DNA from: an uncultured Methylobacillus sp.
GTDB taxonomy: Bacteria > Pseudomonadota > Gammaproteobacteria > Burkholderiales > Methylophilaceae
Direction: 5' to 3'
DNA: 33,687 nucleotides
Assembly: GCA_946478965.1 (NCBI GenBank)
Contig: CAMLDQ010000018.1
Location: forward strand, 1-33,687
Positions 19,017 through 27,924 of this stretch are shown here, in pieces (position 1 is the stretch's first letter; each line of letters starts with the position of its first letter). The position numbers and the translations under genes were made by a program. The notes under the pieces were generated by a model that saw only the letters and a program-made list of their open reading frames with translations, did no database searches and was not told the origin of the DNA.

Positions 19017-19808
19017 TCACACGCTGATCATGAACGATGTCAGCACAAAATCCAGCCCCAACACCGCCAGCGACGAATTTACGACAGTTCGGGTCGTCGC
19101 CCGGCTCACGCCCTCCGCTGTCGGCGGAGCATCATAACCTTCGAACAACGCAATAATGGTACAAGCAACGCCGAACACACAGCTTTTGATGACGCCGTTG
19201 ACGATATCCTCGCGAAAGTCCACGCTTGCCTGCATCTGCGACCAGAATGCACCATCGTCGATACCCAGCAACGGCACTGCCACCAGATACCCGCCAAACA
19301 CACCCACCATCGAAAACAGGGCCGCCAACAACGGCATCGAAACCACGCCGGCCCAGAAACGCGGCGCGACGACCCGAGCAATCGGGTTCACCGCCATCAT
19401 CTCCATCGCCGAGAGTTGCTCGGTCGCTTTCATCAGACCGATTTCCGCGGTAATCGCGGTTCCAGCGCGACCAGCAAACAGTAGCGCCGTCACGACCGGC
19501 CCCAGTTCGCGCACCAGCGAGAGCGCAACCAGGACGCCGATCGCCTCCGAAGAACCGTATTTCTGCAGCGTATTGTAGCCTTGCAGCCCCAGCACCATTC
19601 CCACGAACAGCGCGGACACCAGAATAATGATGAGGGAAAGCACTCCGGTGAAATACATCTCACGTATCGTCAGATGCAGACGGCGCAAGCTTTCGCCCGA
19701 CAGAACCAGGGTGTTCAGGAAGAACCGGGCGGCCGAACCGAGCCGCCAGATACGGTCGATGACGCGATGCCCGATGCCGCGCACGGCGGCGATCAATCGT
19801 TCAAACAT
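19017..19808 (-). CDS. mlaE: MlaE, permease subunit of the Mla transporter
   Basis: A 263-aa integral membrane protein of the MlaE family. An N-terminal interfacial helix is followed by about five membrane helices, with the conserved RELGPVVTALLFAGRAGTA stretch and the EMMAVNP coupling segment. The ATG at 19806-19808 overlaps the mlaF end by 8 nt. An in-frame start at 20006 would run across mlaF and is rejected. Confidence 0.95.
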   Translation of the reverse strand: MFERLIAAVRGIGHRVIDRIWRLGSAARFFLNTLVLSGESLRRLHLTIREMYFTGVLSLIIILVSALFVGMVLGLQGYNTLQKYGSSEAIGVLVALSLVRELGPVVTALLFAGRAGTAITAEIGLMKATEQLSAMEMMAVNPIARVVAPRFWAGVVSMPLLAALFSMVGVFGGYLVAVPLLGIDDGAFWSQMQASVDFREDIVNGVIKSCVFGVACTIIALFEGYDAPPTAEGVSRATTRTVVNSSLAVLGLDFVLTSFMISV

Positions 19809-20607
19809 GAGCACCTCGCAACAAATCCTTACGATAATCCGGCGCAGCGTAATGGAAAGGCACTGGACCGTCCGCCTCGCCATGCACAAACTGGTGTACA
19901 AACGGCATCTCGGAGGCTCGCAATTCCTCCGGCGTCCCTTCCGCCACCACCACGCCTGCGGACACGAAATAGACGTAATCGACAAAGGAAAACGCCTCAT
20001 GCACATCGTGCGTCACGACAATGGAAGTCGCGCCCAATGCATCGTTGAGACTGCGAATCAGGTTGACGATCACACCCATCGAAATCGGATCCAGGCCTGC
20101 GAAAGGCTCGTCATACATGATGATCGAAGGATCGAGCGCCACCGCGCGGGCCAGCGCCACCCGGCGTGCCATACCGCCCGAAAGCTCGGACGGCATCAGA
20201 TCGCGCGCGCCGCGCAAACCGACCGCATTGAGCTTCAGCAGCACCAAGTCGCGAATCACGGACTCCGGCAGATCCGTATGCTCGCGCAGCGGGAAAGCAA
20301 CGTTGTCATAAACCGAAAGATCGGTGAACAGAGCACCGAACTGAAACAGCATGCCCATCTTGCGGCGCAGCCTGTAAATGCCGGCACGACCCTGCTCATG
20401 TACGACCTGCCCCTCCACGCGCACCGCTCCGCTGCTTGGCTTCAGCTGCCCGCCGATCAGCCGCAGCAGCGTCGTCTTACCCGAACCCGAGCCACCCATG
20501 ATGGCCACGACCTTGCCGCGCGGGAAGCGCATATTGATTCCCTTGTGCAGCAAACGGCTGTTATAGGAAAACGAAAGGTCGCTGATTTCGACGATGTTGT
20601 CAGTCAT
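19801..20607 (-). CDS. mlaF: MlaF, ATPase of the Mla transporter
   Basis: A 268-aa ABC ATPase with Walker A at 38-45 (GGSGSGKT), signature LSGGM at 142-146, Walker B D166-E167 and switch H200. It is the first gene of mlaFEDCB, the same order as in E. coli. The 93-nt gap to ccsB holds a 9-bp hairpin, but I find no convincing promoter there. Confidence 0.95.
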   Translation of the reverse strand: MTDNIVEISDLSFSYNSRLLHKGINMRFPRGKVVAIMGGSGSGKTTLLRLIGGQLKPSSGAVRVEGQVVHEQGRAGIYRLRRKMGMLFQFGALFTDLSVYDNVAFPLREHTDLPESVIRDLVLLKLNAVGLRGARDLMPSELSGGMARRVALARAVALDPSIIMYDEPFAGLDPISMGVIVNLIRSLNDALGATSIVVTHDVHEAFSFVDYVYFVSAGVVVAEGTPEELRASEMPFVHQFVHGEADGPVPFHYAAPDYRKDLLRGAHV

Positions 20608-20665
20608 AAGCGGGGCATTCTAATGCAATTTGTTGTGCCGCGCTAATTGGCGCAGGCGGGTGGGC

Positions 20666-20691
20666 GCACAGGCAAACAAGGCTGCCTGTGC
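20666..20691 (-). repeat. 9-bp inverted repeat after ccsB
   Basis: A perfect hairpin, GCACAGGCA and TGCCTGTGC with an 8-nt loop, begins about 10 nt after the ccsB stop on the minus strand. No T-tract follows, so it may be a Rho-dependent or 3'-end-stabilising structure rather than an intrinsic terminator. Confidence 0.5.
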
Positions 20692-20700
20692 TCGCCGCTT

Positions 20701-21846
20701 TTATAGCCGTCCGTAGGAATGCAGGCCGGACAGGAACATATTGACGCCGAGGAAGGCAAAGGTGGTTACCAGCAAACCGACCAGCGCCCACCAGGCAAGG
20801 ATGGGGCCGCGCAGCCCCTTGACCAGTCGCAAATGCAGCCAGGCAGCGTAATTGAGCCAGACGATCAGCGCCCAGGTTTCCTTCGGGTCCCAAGACCAGT
20901 AACCACCCCAGGCTTCAGCTGCCCACATCGCCCCAAGGATGGTGGCGATGGTAAAAAAGGCAAAGCCGACGGCGATTGCCTTGTACATCAGGTCATCCAG
21001 GATATCCAGCGCGGGCAGGCGCGAAGCGAGTATGCCCCGCGAAGCCAGCAGATAGGCGCCGCCGACCATGGCGGCCAGCGAGAACGAGCCATAACCGATG
21101 AAGTTGGCCGGCACATGGATCTTCATCCAGTAGGACTGCAGAGCCGGCACCAGCGGTTGAATACCGTTGGCCTCGCGGTCGAAGGTGTACCACAGGATGA
21201 AGCCGACCGCCGCGCTGATTACCAGCAGCACAAACCCGCCCAACTGCCGGGTGGCGTAGAGGCGCTCGTAATAGAGGTAGATCAGCGCAGTGATCAGGCA
21301 AAACAGAATGAACACTTCATACAGGTTGCTGATAGGAATATGGCCGACATCGGGCGCAATCAGGTAGGACTCGTACCAGCGCACTAACAGACCGGTCACG
21401 CCCATCAATACTGCGCTCCAGGTCAATCCGGTTCCCACCTTGCCGGCGAAGTCGGCGCGCGCCAGCAGCGACAGCCAGTAGCTTCCTGTCGCCATCACAA
21501 ACAGCACATTCATCCACATGATTGCGGACTGGCTGGAGAACATGAACCTCAGGAAGAACGCCTGGTCGGCGCGCGCAAGATCGCCATGGTACTGACTCAC
21601 CCCAAACAGGCTGAGCACGGCGACACCGGCAAGCAGCAGACGCACCGGCTTGAAATACCAGCCCAGCCAGCTGAACCCAGCCACCGCACCAAACAGGAAG
21701 CTCTTTTCGTACGCGTCCATATAGACACCATAACGATTGAATGCGAACAGGGCTCCCGCCAGCAACAGCAGGCTATAGCTCCAATCCGCCCAGCTCAGCT
21801 GCTTGAACAGCGGCAAGGGTGCTTCGTGACTCAATATCGATTCCAT
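20701..21846 (-). CDS. ccsB: CcsB/CcsA (ResC), haem-handling subunit of system II cytochrome c maturation
   Basis: A 381-aa polytopic protein of the cytochrome c assembly family. The tryptophan-rich haem-binding WWD-type segment WGGYWSWDPKETW is at 313-325, and conserved external histidines include H169 (GHIPISNLYE) and H244 (KIHVPANF). With ResB it exports haem and ligates it to CXXCH motifs of apocytochromes. Two close ATG codons exist. The one at 21844-21846 has GGGAGG at a 6-nt spacing, whereas in the ATG at 21852 that sequence touches the codon, so I prefer 21846. Substrates in this window are PetC and cytochrome c4. Confidence 0.94.
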   Translation of the reverse strand: MESILSHEAPLPLFKQLSWADWSYSLLLLAGALFAFNRYGVYMDAYEKSFLFGAVAGFSWLGWYFKPVRLLLAGVAVLSLFGVSQYHGDLARADQAFFLRFMFSSQSAIMWMNVLFVMATGSYWLSLLARADFAGKVGTGLTWSAVLMGVTGLLVRWYESYLIAPDVGHIPISNLYEVFILFCLITALIYLYYERLYATRQLGGFVLLVISAAVGFILWYTFDREANGIQPLVPALQSYWMKIHVPANFIGYGSFSLAAMVGGAYLLASRGILASRLPALDILDDLMYKAIAVGFAFFTIATILGAMWAAEAWGGYWSWDPKETWALIVWLNYAAWLHLRLVKGLRGPILAWWALVGLLVTTFAFLGVNMFLSGLHSYGRL

Positions 21847-21848
21847 CT

Positions 21849-23822
21849 TCATCCTCCCAACAGGGCTTGCAAGTGCTCGCGGCAACGCTCGAACTCAAAC
21901 TCGAAGTCGCGATTCTTGCGGTTGGCCGACATCGCGAACAGGATCCGACCGGCGTCCGGTTTGACCAGCAGCCAAATCCTTCGTTCGCGCAAATAAATCA
22001 TCGCAAAAATACCCAGCACCAGCAGCAGGGAACCACCATACACCAGATTCTTGCCCGGAGAGCGGGTCAGCTGGAATCCACTGGCCTGATGTTGCTGAAA
22101 ATCGGCCAATTCGAGATAGAAGGGTGATCCGTAGAAAAACAGATCGCTCATCGAATTGAGGCTCTCATGCACGAACTGCTGGGTTTCCTCGTCCGACGGC
22201 AGCGCAGGCAGATGAGCCTGCTCGCGACTCATCACCAGCCCCTCGTAGGCTGCATTGGCAATAATCTTGAGATAGGTCAGCGCCGCTTTCTCGCGCTCCT
22301 TTTCCGGCACCGAACGCTCGATCATTCTGGCAATTTCAGAATAACCGCCACGCCCGAACGCCTGCAGCAGACGCACTGTACTGTCCTCGAATCTGGCACG
22401 CGTCGCCGCATCCGCATGACTGTCCTGCAAAGCATGCTGCGACAGCCTCCGGGCGATTTCCGGCGCAAGCTCCGGATTGAACATGACTGCACGCAGTCGC
22501 ATGAAATCGCCTAATGAGTTTTCCCGGTCGGCCGGGATGCGCAGATAGCTGAAATCCTCGTTCTGTGTCGCTCGCATCCCGGACACGAAATATGCCCGGC
22601 CACCGATATTCAGGGGCTGCATGTAATTCAGATATTCGTGCGCCTGCCCCTGACTGTCGCGCACCTTGAAGGTGACGCTGGGGCCGACATTGTGCGGCTT
22701 GCCCTTGCCGTCCGGACTCAGGTTGAGCACATTGAACATGCGAAAATCGTTCAGCTCGATCGTCAATGCGTCGTTACCGGTACCACGTGTCAGCTTCTGA
22801 AACACCGCTCCCTTGACCATGTCGGGCGCCGCATGCGCATCCAGAATCGGCCAGGCATTGAACGTCAGCGAAGAACCGCCATCCTGAAAGTCCGATTGGT
22901 AGATCGCGATTCCCTTGTAGATCAGCGGATGATTCACTTTGATGGTAGCTTCCAAGGGCGTTTTCAGATCCTTATCCAGAATCTCGACATCGCTCTCGAA
23001 CGACTTGGGCTGGCCGGTCGCGTAATGCTCGATGCGGAATTGCTTGAGCTTGACCGTAAACGGCAGCTCCTGCACCAGATAGCCATCCCGCATGCGCATG
23101 AAGGCAACGTTATCGCTGGCCCCTTCCGGCAAGGTCATGTTGGCCCGGAACGACAGATTGCCGACTGACAGGCGGCTTTGCGGCGGCACCTGCTCGGTCG
23201 GGATGTCGCGCATCTCCACCGCCTTGAAACCGAACAATTCCTGAATCTTGAACGGCACATTGCCATCGATCAGTCCGCCGATACAGATCACGACAATGGC
23301 CGCATGCGTCAGGATATAACCCAGACGCTGGTAACTACCCGCTTTCGCTGCCAGCAGCACGCCGCCATCTGCCTGAGGCACGCTTCTGAAACGGAAGCCG
23401 CGCGCAGCCAGAAACGCACCCAACTTGCGGAGGACTTCATCCTGTGGCGCGTTCATCTGATACTCGCTCTTGTGCTGGAAACTGCTCAGCGAGAGCTCCG
23501 TCGCATGCTCGCGGAACGTGCGCAGCTCACGTAACATCAAGGGCGCATTGCGATAAATGCAAAGGCTGGTAGACAGTACCAGAAACACCAGTATCAGCAG
23601 AAACCAGGCACTGTGGTAGACATCGTACAAGCCGAGCGACTCGAACAAGCCAAACCAGAACTGGCCGAATTGCACCACGTAATTGGCATATGGCTCATTC
23701 TGCTTCAGTACGGTTCCAATAATGGAAGCGATGCCGAGAACGGTCAGCAGACTGATGGCAAAACGCATTGAGCTGAACAGCTCATATAGCGCGCGGGACG
23801 TAGAGTGAGTAGGGTTTTTCAA
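21849..23822 (-). CDS. resB: ResB, system II cytochrome c maturation protein
   Basis: A 657-aa ResB/Ccs1 protein. Membrane helices lie at about 19-40, 70-90 and 170-190 and near 593-615, with a large periplasmic domain between the third and fourth. It partners CcsB, encoded directly after it, in haem delivery to c-type apocytochromes. The longest start is TTG at 23820-23822, which fits homologues that carry about 20 residues before the SSMRFA helix. The first ATG is at 23768 and would cut this part. The TTG lies only 6 nt past the T-tract of the cytochrome c4 terminator. Confidence 0.93.
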   Translation of the reverse strand: MKNPTHSTSRALYELFSSMRFAISLLTVLGIASIIGTVLKQNEPYANYVVQFGQFWFGLFESLGLYDVYHSAWFLLILVFLVLSTSLCIYRNAPLMLRELRTFREHATELSLSSFQHKSEYQMNAPQDEVLRKLGAFLAARGFRFRSVPQADGGVLLAAKAGSYQRLGYILTHAAIVVICIGGLIDGNVPFKIQELFGFKAVEMRDIPTEQVPPQSRLSVGNLSFRANMTLPEGASDNVAFMRMRDGYLVQELPFTVKLKQFRIEHYATGQPKSFESDVEILDKDLKTPLEATIKVNHPLIYKGIAIYQSDFQDGGSSLTFNAWPILDAHAAPDMVKGAVFQKLTRGTGNDALTIELNDFRMFNVLNLSPDGKGKPHNVGPSVTFKVRDSQGQAHEYLNYMQPLNIGGRAYFVSGMRATQNEDFSYLRIPADRENSLGDFMRLRAVMFNPELAPEIARRLSQHALQDSHADAATRARFEDSTVRLLQAFGRGGYSEIARMIERSVPEKEREKAALTYLKIIANAAYEGLVMSREQAHLPALPSDEETQQFVHESLNSMSDLFFYGSPFYLELADFQQHQASGFQLTRSPGKNLVYGGSLLLVLGIFAMIYLRERRIWLLVKPDAGRILFAMSANRKNRDFEFEFERCREHLQALLGG

Positions 23823-23828
23823 CTTTGT

Positions 23829-23860
23829 AAAAACTTGGGGGCGGCAAACGCCACCCCCAG
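23829..23860 (-). terminator. intrinsic terminator of the cytochrome c4 gene
   Basis: The minus strand has GGGGGTGGC, loop GTTT, then GCCGCCCCC (one G-T pair, 23836-23858), and then AAG and TTTTT (23829-23833). It begins about 25 nt after the c4 stop and ends 6 nt before the TTG start of resB. Confidence 0.85.
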
Positions 23861-23885
23861 TTAACGCCTCATTGTCGGATTTGGA

Positions 23886-24494
23886 TTACTTCAAGCCTTG
23901 AATATAATCGGCCAGCGCAGCAATTTGCGCATCCGACAGCTTGCCTGCGATAGTACGCATCATCGCCGCTGGATCGTTCGCACGTTCGCCAGCGCGGAAC
24001 GCCTTCAGCTGGTTGATGGTGTATTCCGATTGCTGCCCGGCGATGCGCGGGAATTGCACTGGAATGCCAGCGCCAGTGGGGCCGTGGCACGCGGCACAAG
24101 CCGGCACGCCCATCCCGGCAACCCCAGCGCGGTAGATCTTTTCACCCAGCGAACCTGGGCCGTTTTCCTTCGCGGCGCCACCTTTGGGGCGCTGTTCGGA
24201 GAAGTAAGCTGCCAGATTGGCGACATCTTCATCGGAAAGCGTGGAAGCGATGCCGGACATGACCGGATTTTGCCGCTCGCCCGCCTTGAAGTTCTTTAGC
24301 TGCTTCGCGATGTATTCTGCGTGCTGGCCAGCCAGGCGAGGATTCATCGGCATCACGCTGTTGCCGTCGGCTCCATGGCAGGCAACGCACACGGTCGTGG
24401 CGATTGTCGCCCCCTTGGCGGCATCGCCCGCCGCCCAAGCGCCGGTTGTGCCGAGCACGCCTGCGGCAAATACCGCCATGACACGGAAATTCAT
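23886..24494 (-). CDS. Diheme cytochrome c4
   Basis: A 202-aa periplasmic diheme cytochrome. The signal peptide is at about 1-22 (ending AWAA). The two haem sites are CVACH (36-40) and CAACH (133-137), each followed by a methionine-ligand region (PVMSG near 78-81 and AAMMR near 175-179). The two halves are internal duplicates, as expected for c4. It carries electrons from the bc1 complex to terminal oxidases. The ATG has GAGGAG upstream. It is divergent from engB and has its own terminator, so it is probably monocistronic. Confidence 0.95.
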   Translation of the reverse strand: MNFRVMAVFAAGVLGTTGAWAAGDAAKGATIATTVCVACHGADGNSVMPMNPRLAGQHAEYIAKQLKNFKAGERQNPVMSGIASTLSDEDVANLAAYFSEQRPKGGAAKENGPGSLGEKIYRAGVAGMGVPACAACHGPTGAGIPVQFPRIAGQQSEYTINQLKAFRAGERANDPAAMMRTIAGKLSDAQIAALADYIQGLK

Positions 24495-24549
24495 TCACTG
24501 CTCCTCAAAACAAATTGAAACGGAATGGCCCACGGCCGGAATCCGCAGC

Positions 24550-24555
24550 ATTTTA
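24550..24555 (-). promoter_or_regulatory. candidate -10 element of the cytochrome c4 gene
   Basis: TAAAAT on the minus strand (5 of 6 consensus bases) lies 55 nt before the c4 ATG, in the 111-nt divergent gap with engB. The best -35 at 18-nt spacing (CTATCA) matches only 3 of 6 bases. Confidence 0.3.
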
Positions 24556-24605
24556 TCCAAAATCAGGATATCGTGATAGCATTTTGGATTGCCCGAAAGT
24601 CCGAT

Positions 24606-25232
24606 ATGCCTCTGTTCCAGAACGCCGAATTCTTCATTTCCGCCCACCAATTACGCGACCTCCCCCCCGCCACCGGAACGGAGATCGCCTTTGCCGGGCG
24701 CTCCAACGCTGGCAAGTCGAGCGCTATCAACACCCTGGCGAACCACAATAGGCTGGCCTTTGTCAGCAAGCAGCCAGGACGTACCCAGCTCATCAATTTC
24801 TTTCAGCTGGGCGGCGATCGCTACCTGGTCGACCTGCCCGGCTATGGCTACGCAAAGGTTCCGGAGGCGATGCGCAAGCACTGGCAACTGGTACTTTCCG
24901 CCTACCTGTCGCAGCGAACCAGCCTGAACGGACTGGTCCTGGTGATGGACTCCCGCCACCCGCTCACCCCACTAGACCGGCAAATGCTCGACTGGTTCGC
25001 GCCAACAGGCAAACCAGTACATGTCCTGCTGACCAAATCCGACAAACTCTCGCGTAGTGAAGCGATGAAAACGCTGGCCGCCGTGCGCAAGGAATTGCTG
25101 CAAACCTGGGGCAACTGCTCGGTGCAGCTTTTTTCCAGCCTGAAAAAACAGGGGGTCGAAGAAGCGGAAACCGTGATCGGCGCGTGGCTGTATCCCGCCA
25201 CAGAATCGGATCAGGAAAGTTCTGCCTCTTGA
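24606..25232 (+). CDS. engB: EngB (YihA), ribosome-biogenesis GTPase
   Basis: A 208-aa GTPase of the TrmE-Era-EngA-EngB superfamily, needed for late 50S ribosomal subunit assembly in bacteria. The G motifs are in order: G1 GRSNAGKS (31-38), G2 threonine in PGRTQ (60), G3 DLPGYG (76-81), G4 TKSD (143-146), and a G5-like SSLKKQG near the end. The ATG at 24606 matches the conserved start before the [12 protein letters not shown] segment. A longer in-frame start at 24525 is unlikely. It converges on trmB with only 12 nt between. Confidence 0.94.
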   Translation: MPLFQNAEFFISAHQLRDLPPATGTEIAFAGRSNAGKSSAINTLANHNRLAFVSKQPGRTQLINFFQLGGDRYLVDLPGYGYAKVPEAMRKHWQLVLSAYLSQRTSLNGLVLVMDSRHPLTPLDRQMLDWFAPTGKPVHVLLTKSDKLSRSEAMKTLAAVRKELLQTWGNCSVQLFSSLKKQGVEEAETVIGAWLYPATESDQESSAS

Positions 25233-25244
25233 TCTGCGACCGCG

Positions 25245-25919
25245 TCATACTCGGGTAAAGATCAGATCCCAGACAGCGTGCCCGAGATTCAGGCCGCGCT
25301 GCTCAAACTTGGTCAAAGGACGGTATTCCGGACGGGGCGCGTAATCAGCCACCGTATTGCGCAAGCCGGGTTCCGTGCGCAACACCTCCAGCGCCCATTG
25401 CGCATACTCTTCCCAATCCGTGGCGAAATGCAGGTAGCCACCCGGCTTCAGCTTGCGGCATAGCATCGCCACAAATTCCCCTTGCACCAGCCGCCGCTTG
25501 TGATGCCGCTTTTTCGGCCAGGGATCCGGAAAGAAAATATGCACGCCATCCAGCGATGCATCGGCAACCATGTTCTGCAGCACTTCCACCGCATCGTGCT
25601 GGATCAGGCGCAGATTGGATAAACCCTGCTCCTGCATCAGCTTGAGCAGGTTGCCGACCCCCGGCGTATGCACTTCGATGCCAAGATAATCCTTGTCCGG
25701 ATTGGCAGCCGCGATCTGGGCCGTCGCCGCCCCCATGCCAAAACCGATCTCCAGTATCTTGGGGGCAGATCGGCCGAATGCTCGTTCCAGATCGAGCACG
25801 ACAGGCGCATACGGGATTCCATAGGTTGGCATCAGGCTGTCCACAGCGCGCTGCTGCGCAGCAGTCAGCCGCCCCTGCCGCAGCACGAAACTGCGAATGG
25901 CACGACGATTTTCTTCCAT
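25245..25919 (-). CDS. trmB: tRNA (guanine-N7-)-methyltransferase
   Basis: A 224-aa class I SAM-dependent methyltransferase that makes m7G46 in tRNA variable loops. SAM motif I is at 56-63 (LEIGFGMG). The family-specific catalytic stretch [13 protein letters not shown] is at 131-143, and the C-terminal [12 protein letters not shown] closes the active site. It lies 48 nt after the midA-type gene, with its own perfect -10 in that gap. Confidence 0.95.
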   Translation of the reverse strand: MEENRRAIRSFVLRQGRLTAAQQRAVDSLMPTYGIPYAPVVLDLERAFGRSAPKILEIGFGMGAATAQIAAANPDKDYLGIEVHTPGVGNLLKLMQEQGLSNLRLIQHDAVEVLQNMVADASLDGVHIFFPDPWPKKRHHKRRLVQGEFVAMLCRKLKPGGYLHFATDWEEYAQWALEVLRTEPGLRNTVADYAPRPEYRPLTKFEQRGLNLGHAVWDLIFTRV

Positions 25920-25948
25920 GTGATCTTAAATATTCTGAAAAGGCGCGC

Positions 25949-25954
25949 ATTATA
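25949..25954 (-). promoter_or_regulatory. candidate -10 element of trmB
   Basis: A perfect TATAAT on the minus strand in the gap after the MidA-type gene predicts a leader of about 22 nt. No recognisable -35 is seen at 16-18 nt, so it would need an activator or be weak. Confidence 0.35.
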
Positions 25955-25967
25955 CCCGAGCGGGTCG

Positions 25968-27119
25968 CTACAACGCGTGGCGCTTGTCACCTCGCACAAA
26001 GCCAAGCATCGGATGGGAAAGCGATTTTCCAAGGGCGATGACCTTGAACAACTCCCCCATTTCGGCAGGCGAAAGCAGTTTCTGGGCTTGCGCAGCCTGA
26101 GCATAATAGGCCGCATCACCTGGAGCAGCCTCCGCCAGCAGTTCGGTAATGCCGCAGTTGATCAGGAATTGCGCCTGACTTGCGTAGCCAGCCACTTGCA
26201 GCCCGTGCGCAAGCGCTGCCTCCGCGACCGAGGTGAAGTCGACATGCGCGGTAATATCCTGCAATCCGGGATAAAGCAGCGGGTCATCATGCGCATGGTG
26301 GCGGTAGTGGCACATCAGCGTACCGCTCGAACGATGCGGATGGTAATACTCGCGTCGCGGGAATCCGTAGTCGAGCAGCAGCAGCCCCCCTCGCTCCAGG
26401 GACGCCGCAAGCGAAGCGATCAACGCCGGTGCGGCCAGGCACAATTCGGTAAGGTAGCCCTCAGGCAATTCCGGCAGCATGCGCACCCACTCAGCCAACG
26501 AGCCTGTCAGGCAGCGCTCATGCCAGACCAGCCCCTTGTCGCCGATGGCCACCCCGCGCTCGCACCAGCCATCCTGCTGCCTCTTCACCAAATGCACCGG
26601 CAATGCATCCAGCACTTCGTTGGCCACGATACAACCCGAAAACGCAGGGGGCAGACTCTCCAGCCACTCGATGCGCGACTGCAAGTCAGACGGCAATTCT
26701 CGTGCAAAGGTTTCCCGCTGGACAGCTTTTAAGTGGGCACTCACATCAAGAATCAGGTACCGCTCAGGCAACGCCCCGATCCGCTCCAATTCCTGCAACA
26801 GCTGCACAGCCAATCGCCCCGTGCCTGCACCGAGCTCCAGCACGCTGCCCGCCGTACCGTGTAGCACCTGCACCACCTGCCGAGCCAGCGCACGACCGAA
26901 CAATGGGGAGATCTCTGGGGCGGTGACGAAATCGCCCGCATCACCGAATTTCGCCATTCCCGCGCTGTAGTAACCCAAGCCCGGGGCATAGAGTGCCAAC
27001 TCCATGTAGCGAGCGAAGCTTATCCAGCCGCCATTGGCGGCAATCTCATCCTGTATCAGGCATGCGAGTTGGGAAGAATGCGTGAGTTGTTCCGCATTCG
27101 GGAGGGGCAGGGATGTCAT
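25968..27119 (-). CDS. MidA/NDUFAF7-family SAM-dependent methyltransferase
   Basis: A 383-aa protein of the MidA (COG1565, DUF185) family. The family-specific segment GDFVTAPEISPLFGRALA is at 62-79, SAM motif I VLELGAGTGRL at 93-103, and ANEVLDALPVH and LLLDYGF further on. The mitochondrial homologue NDUFAF7 methylates an arginine of a complex I subunit. The bacterial substrate is not established. I chose the ATG at 27117-27119. An in-frame start at 27239 would overlap the divergent SDR gene and is rejected. It is divergent from the pteridine-reductase-like gene. Confidence 0.88.
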   Translation of the reverse strand: MTSLPLPNAEQLTHSSQLACLIQDEIAANGGWISFARYMELALYAPGLGYYSAGMAKFGDAGDFVTAPEISPLFGRALARQVVQVLHGTAGSVLELGAGTGRLAVQLLQELERIGALPERYLILDVSAHLKAVQRETFARELPSDLQSRIEWLESLPPAFSGCIVANEVLDALPVHLVKRQQDGWCERGVAIGDKGLVWHERCLTGSLAEWVRMLPELPEGYLTELCLAAPALIASLAASLERGGLLLLDYGFPRREYYHPHRSSGTLMCHYRHHAHDDPLLYPGLQDITAHVDFTSVAEAALAHGLQVAGYASQAQFLINCGITELLAEAAPGDAAYYAQAAQAQKLLSPAEMGELFKVIALGKSLSHPMLGFVRGDKRHAL

Positions 27120-27144
27120 CTGGAAAGTCCGACCAATATGGTAA

Positions 27145-27173
27145 ATTATAACCTTCGTCCGGATTTGGCTCAC
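27145..27173 (-). promoter_or_regulatory. candidate promoter of the MidA-type gene
   Basis: In the 55-nt divergent gap the minus strand has GTGAGC (27168-27173, 3 of 6), a 17-nt spacer and a perfect TATAAT (27145-27150). The predicted leader is about 20 nt. Confidence 0.4.
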
Positions 27174-27174
27174 C

Positions 27175-27924
27175 GTGAACAATCTGCAAGACAAAGTCGT
27201 ACTCATCACCGGCGGCGCCAAACGTGTCGGCGCGGCCATCTGCCGACTTCTGCACGCGCGCGGTGCAAACTTGATGATTCATTACCGCAGCTCCGCGGGA
27301 GAGGCGCGGGCACTGCAGGCCGAACTCAACCTGCAACGTCCCGGTTCGGCAGCGATTATCCAGGGCGATCTGCACAATCTGCACAAACTGGCCGCCCTGG
27401 TGCAGGGCACCGTCCAACGTTTCGGTCGGCTCGATGCGTTGGTGAACAATGCGTCCACCTACTATCCGACCGAAATCGGCGGCATCAGCGAGAAACAGTG
27501 GGATGATCTGATCGGCATTAACATGAAGGCGCCGCTGTTTCTATCACAGGCGGCCGCTGTGGAACTGGGCAAACATCAGGGCTGCATCGTCAACATCACC
27601 GACATGCATGTGGAACGCCCCAAAAAAGGCTATGTCGTGTACAGTGCCGCCAAAGCCGGCCTGGTCACGCTGACCCGTTCGCTCGCGCATGAACTCGGGC
27701 CGGAAGTGCGGGTCAATGCCGTCGCGCCGGGCCCGGTACTGTGGCCGGAGGACAATCCGCAATTCGATGAGGTATACCGTCATCGGGTCATCTCGCAAAC
27801 ACTGCTGAAACGGGTTGGCGAACCCGACGACGTCGCCAAGGCGGTGGGCTTCCTGATTGCGGACGCGCCTTTTATCACCGGGCAGGTTATCGCCGTCGAT
27901 GGCGGCCGCTCGATCAACTTGTGA
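27175..27924 (+). CDS. Pteridine-reductase-like short-chain dehydrogenase
   Basis: A 249-aa short-chain dehydrogenase/reductase. Its nucleotide-binding motif is TGGAKRVG (12-19), the TGX3RXG form of pteridine reductases (PTR1, FolM), not the TGX3GXG of classical members. The usual catalytic Ser is replaced by D143, 13 residues before Y156, with K160, exactly the Asp-Tyr-Lys layout of Leishmania PTR1. NNAS is at 91-94. NADPH-dependent reduction of dihydropterin or dihydrofolate is therefore likely. The start is GTG at 27175-27177 with a weak ribosome-binding site. The stop overlaps the ttcA GTG as GTGA. Confidence 0.85.
   Translation: MNNLQDKVVLITGGAKRVGAAICRLLHARGANLMIHYRSSAGEARALQAELNLQRPGSAAIIQGDLHNLHKLAALVQGTVQRFGRLDALVNNASTYYPTEIGGISEKQWDDLIGINMKAPLFLSQAAAVELGKHQGCIVNITDMHVERPKKGYVVYSAAKAGLVTLTRSLAHELGPEVRVNAVAPGPVLWPEDNPQFDEVYRHRVISQTLLKRVGEPDDVAKAVGFLIADAPFITGQVIAVDGGRSINL

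Noticed and set aside
20608..20640. TAGAAT on the minus strand as a possible mlaF promoter -10
   Set aside because: It would place the start within a few bases of the ATG and has no -35 at acceptable spacing.
25955..25967. Short CCCG/CGGG inverted repeat after the MidA-type gene as a terminator
   Set aside because: A 4-bp stem with a 2-nt loop cannot act as an intrinsic terminator, and no T-run follows.
25668..26732. A 354-codon plus-strand open frame opposite trmB and the MidA-type gene
   Set aside because: It is the antisense shadow of two well-recognised genes in GC-rich DNA and has no recognisable domain.
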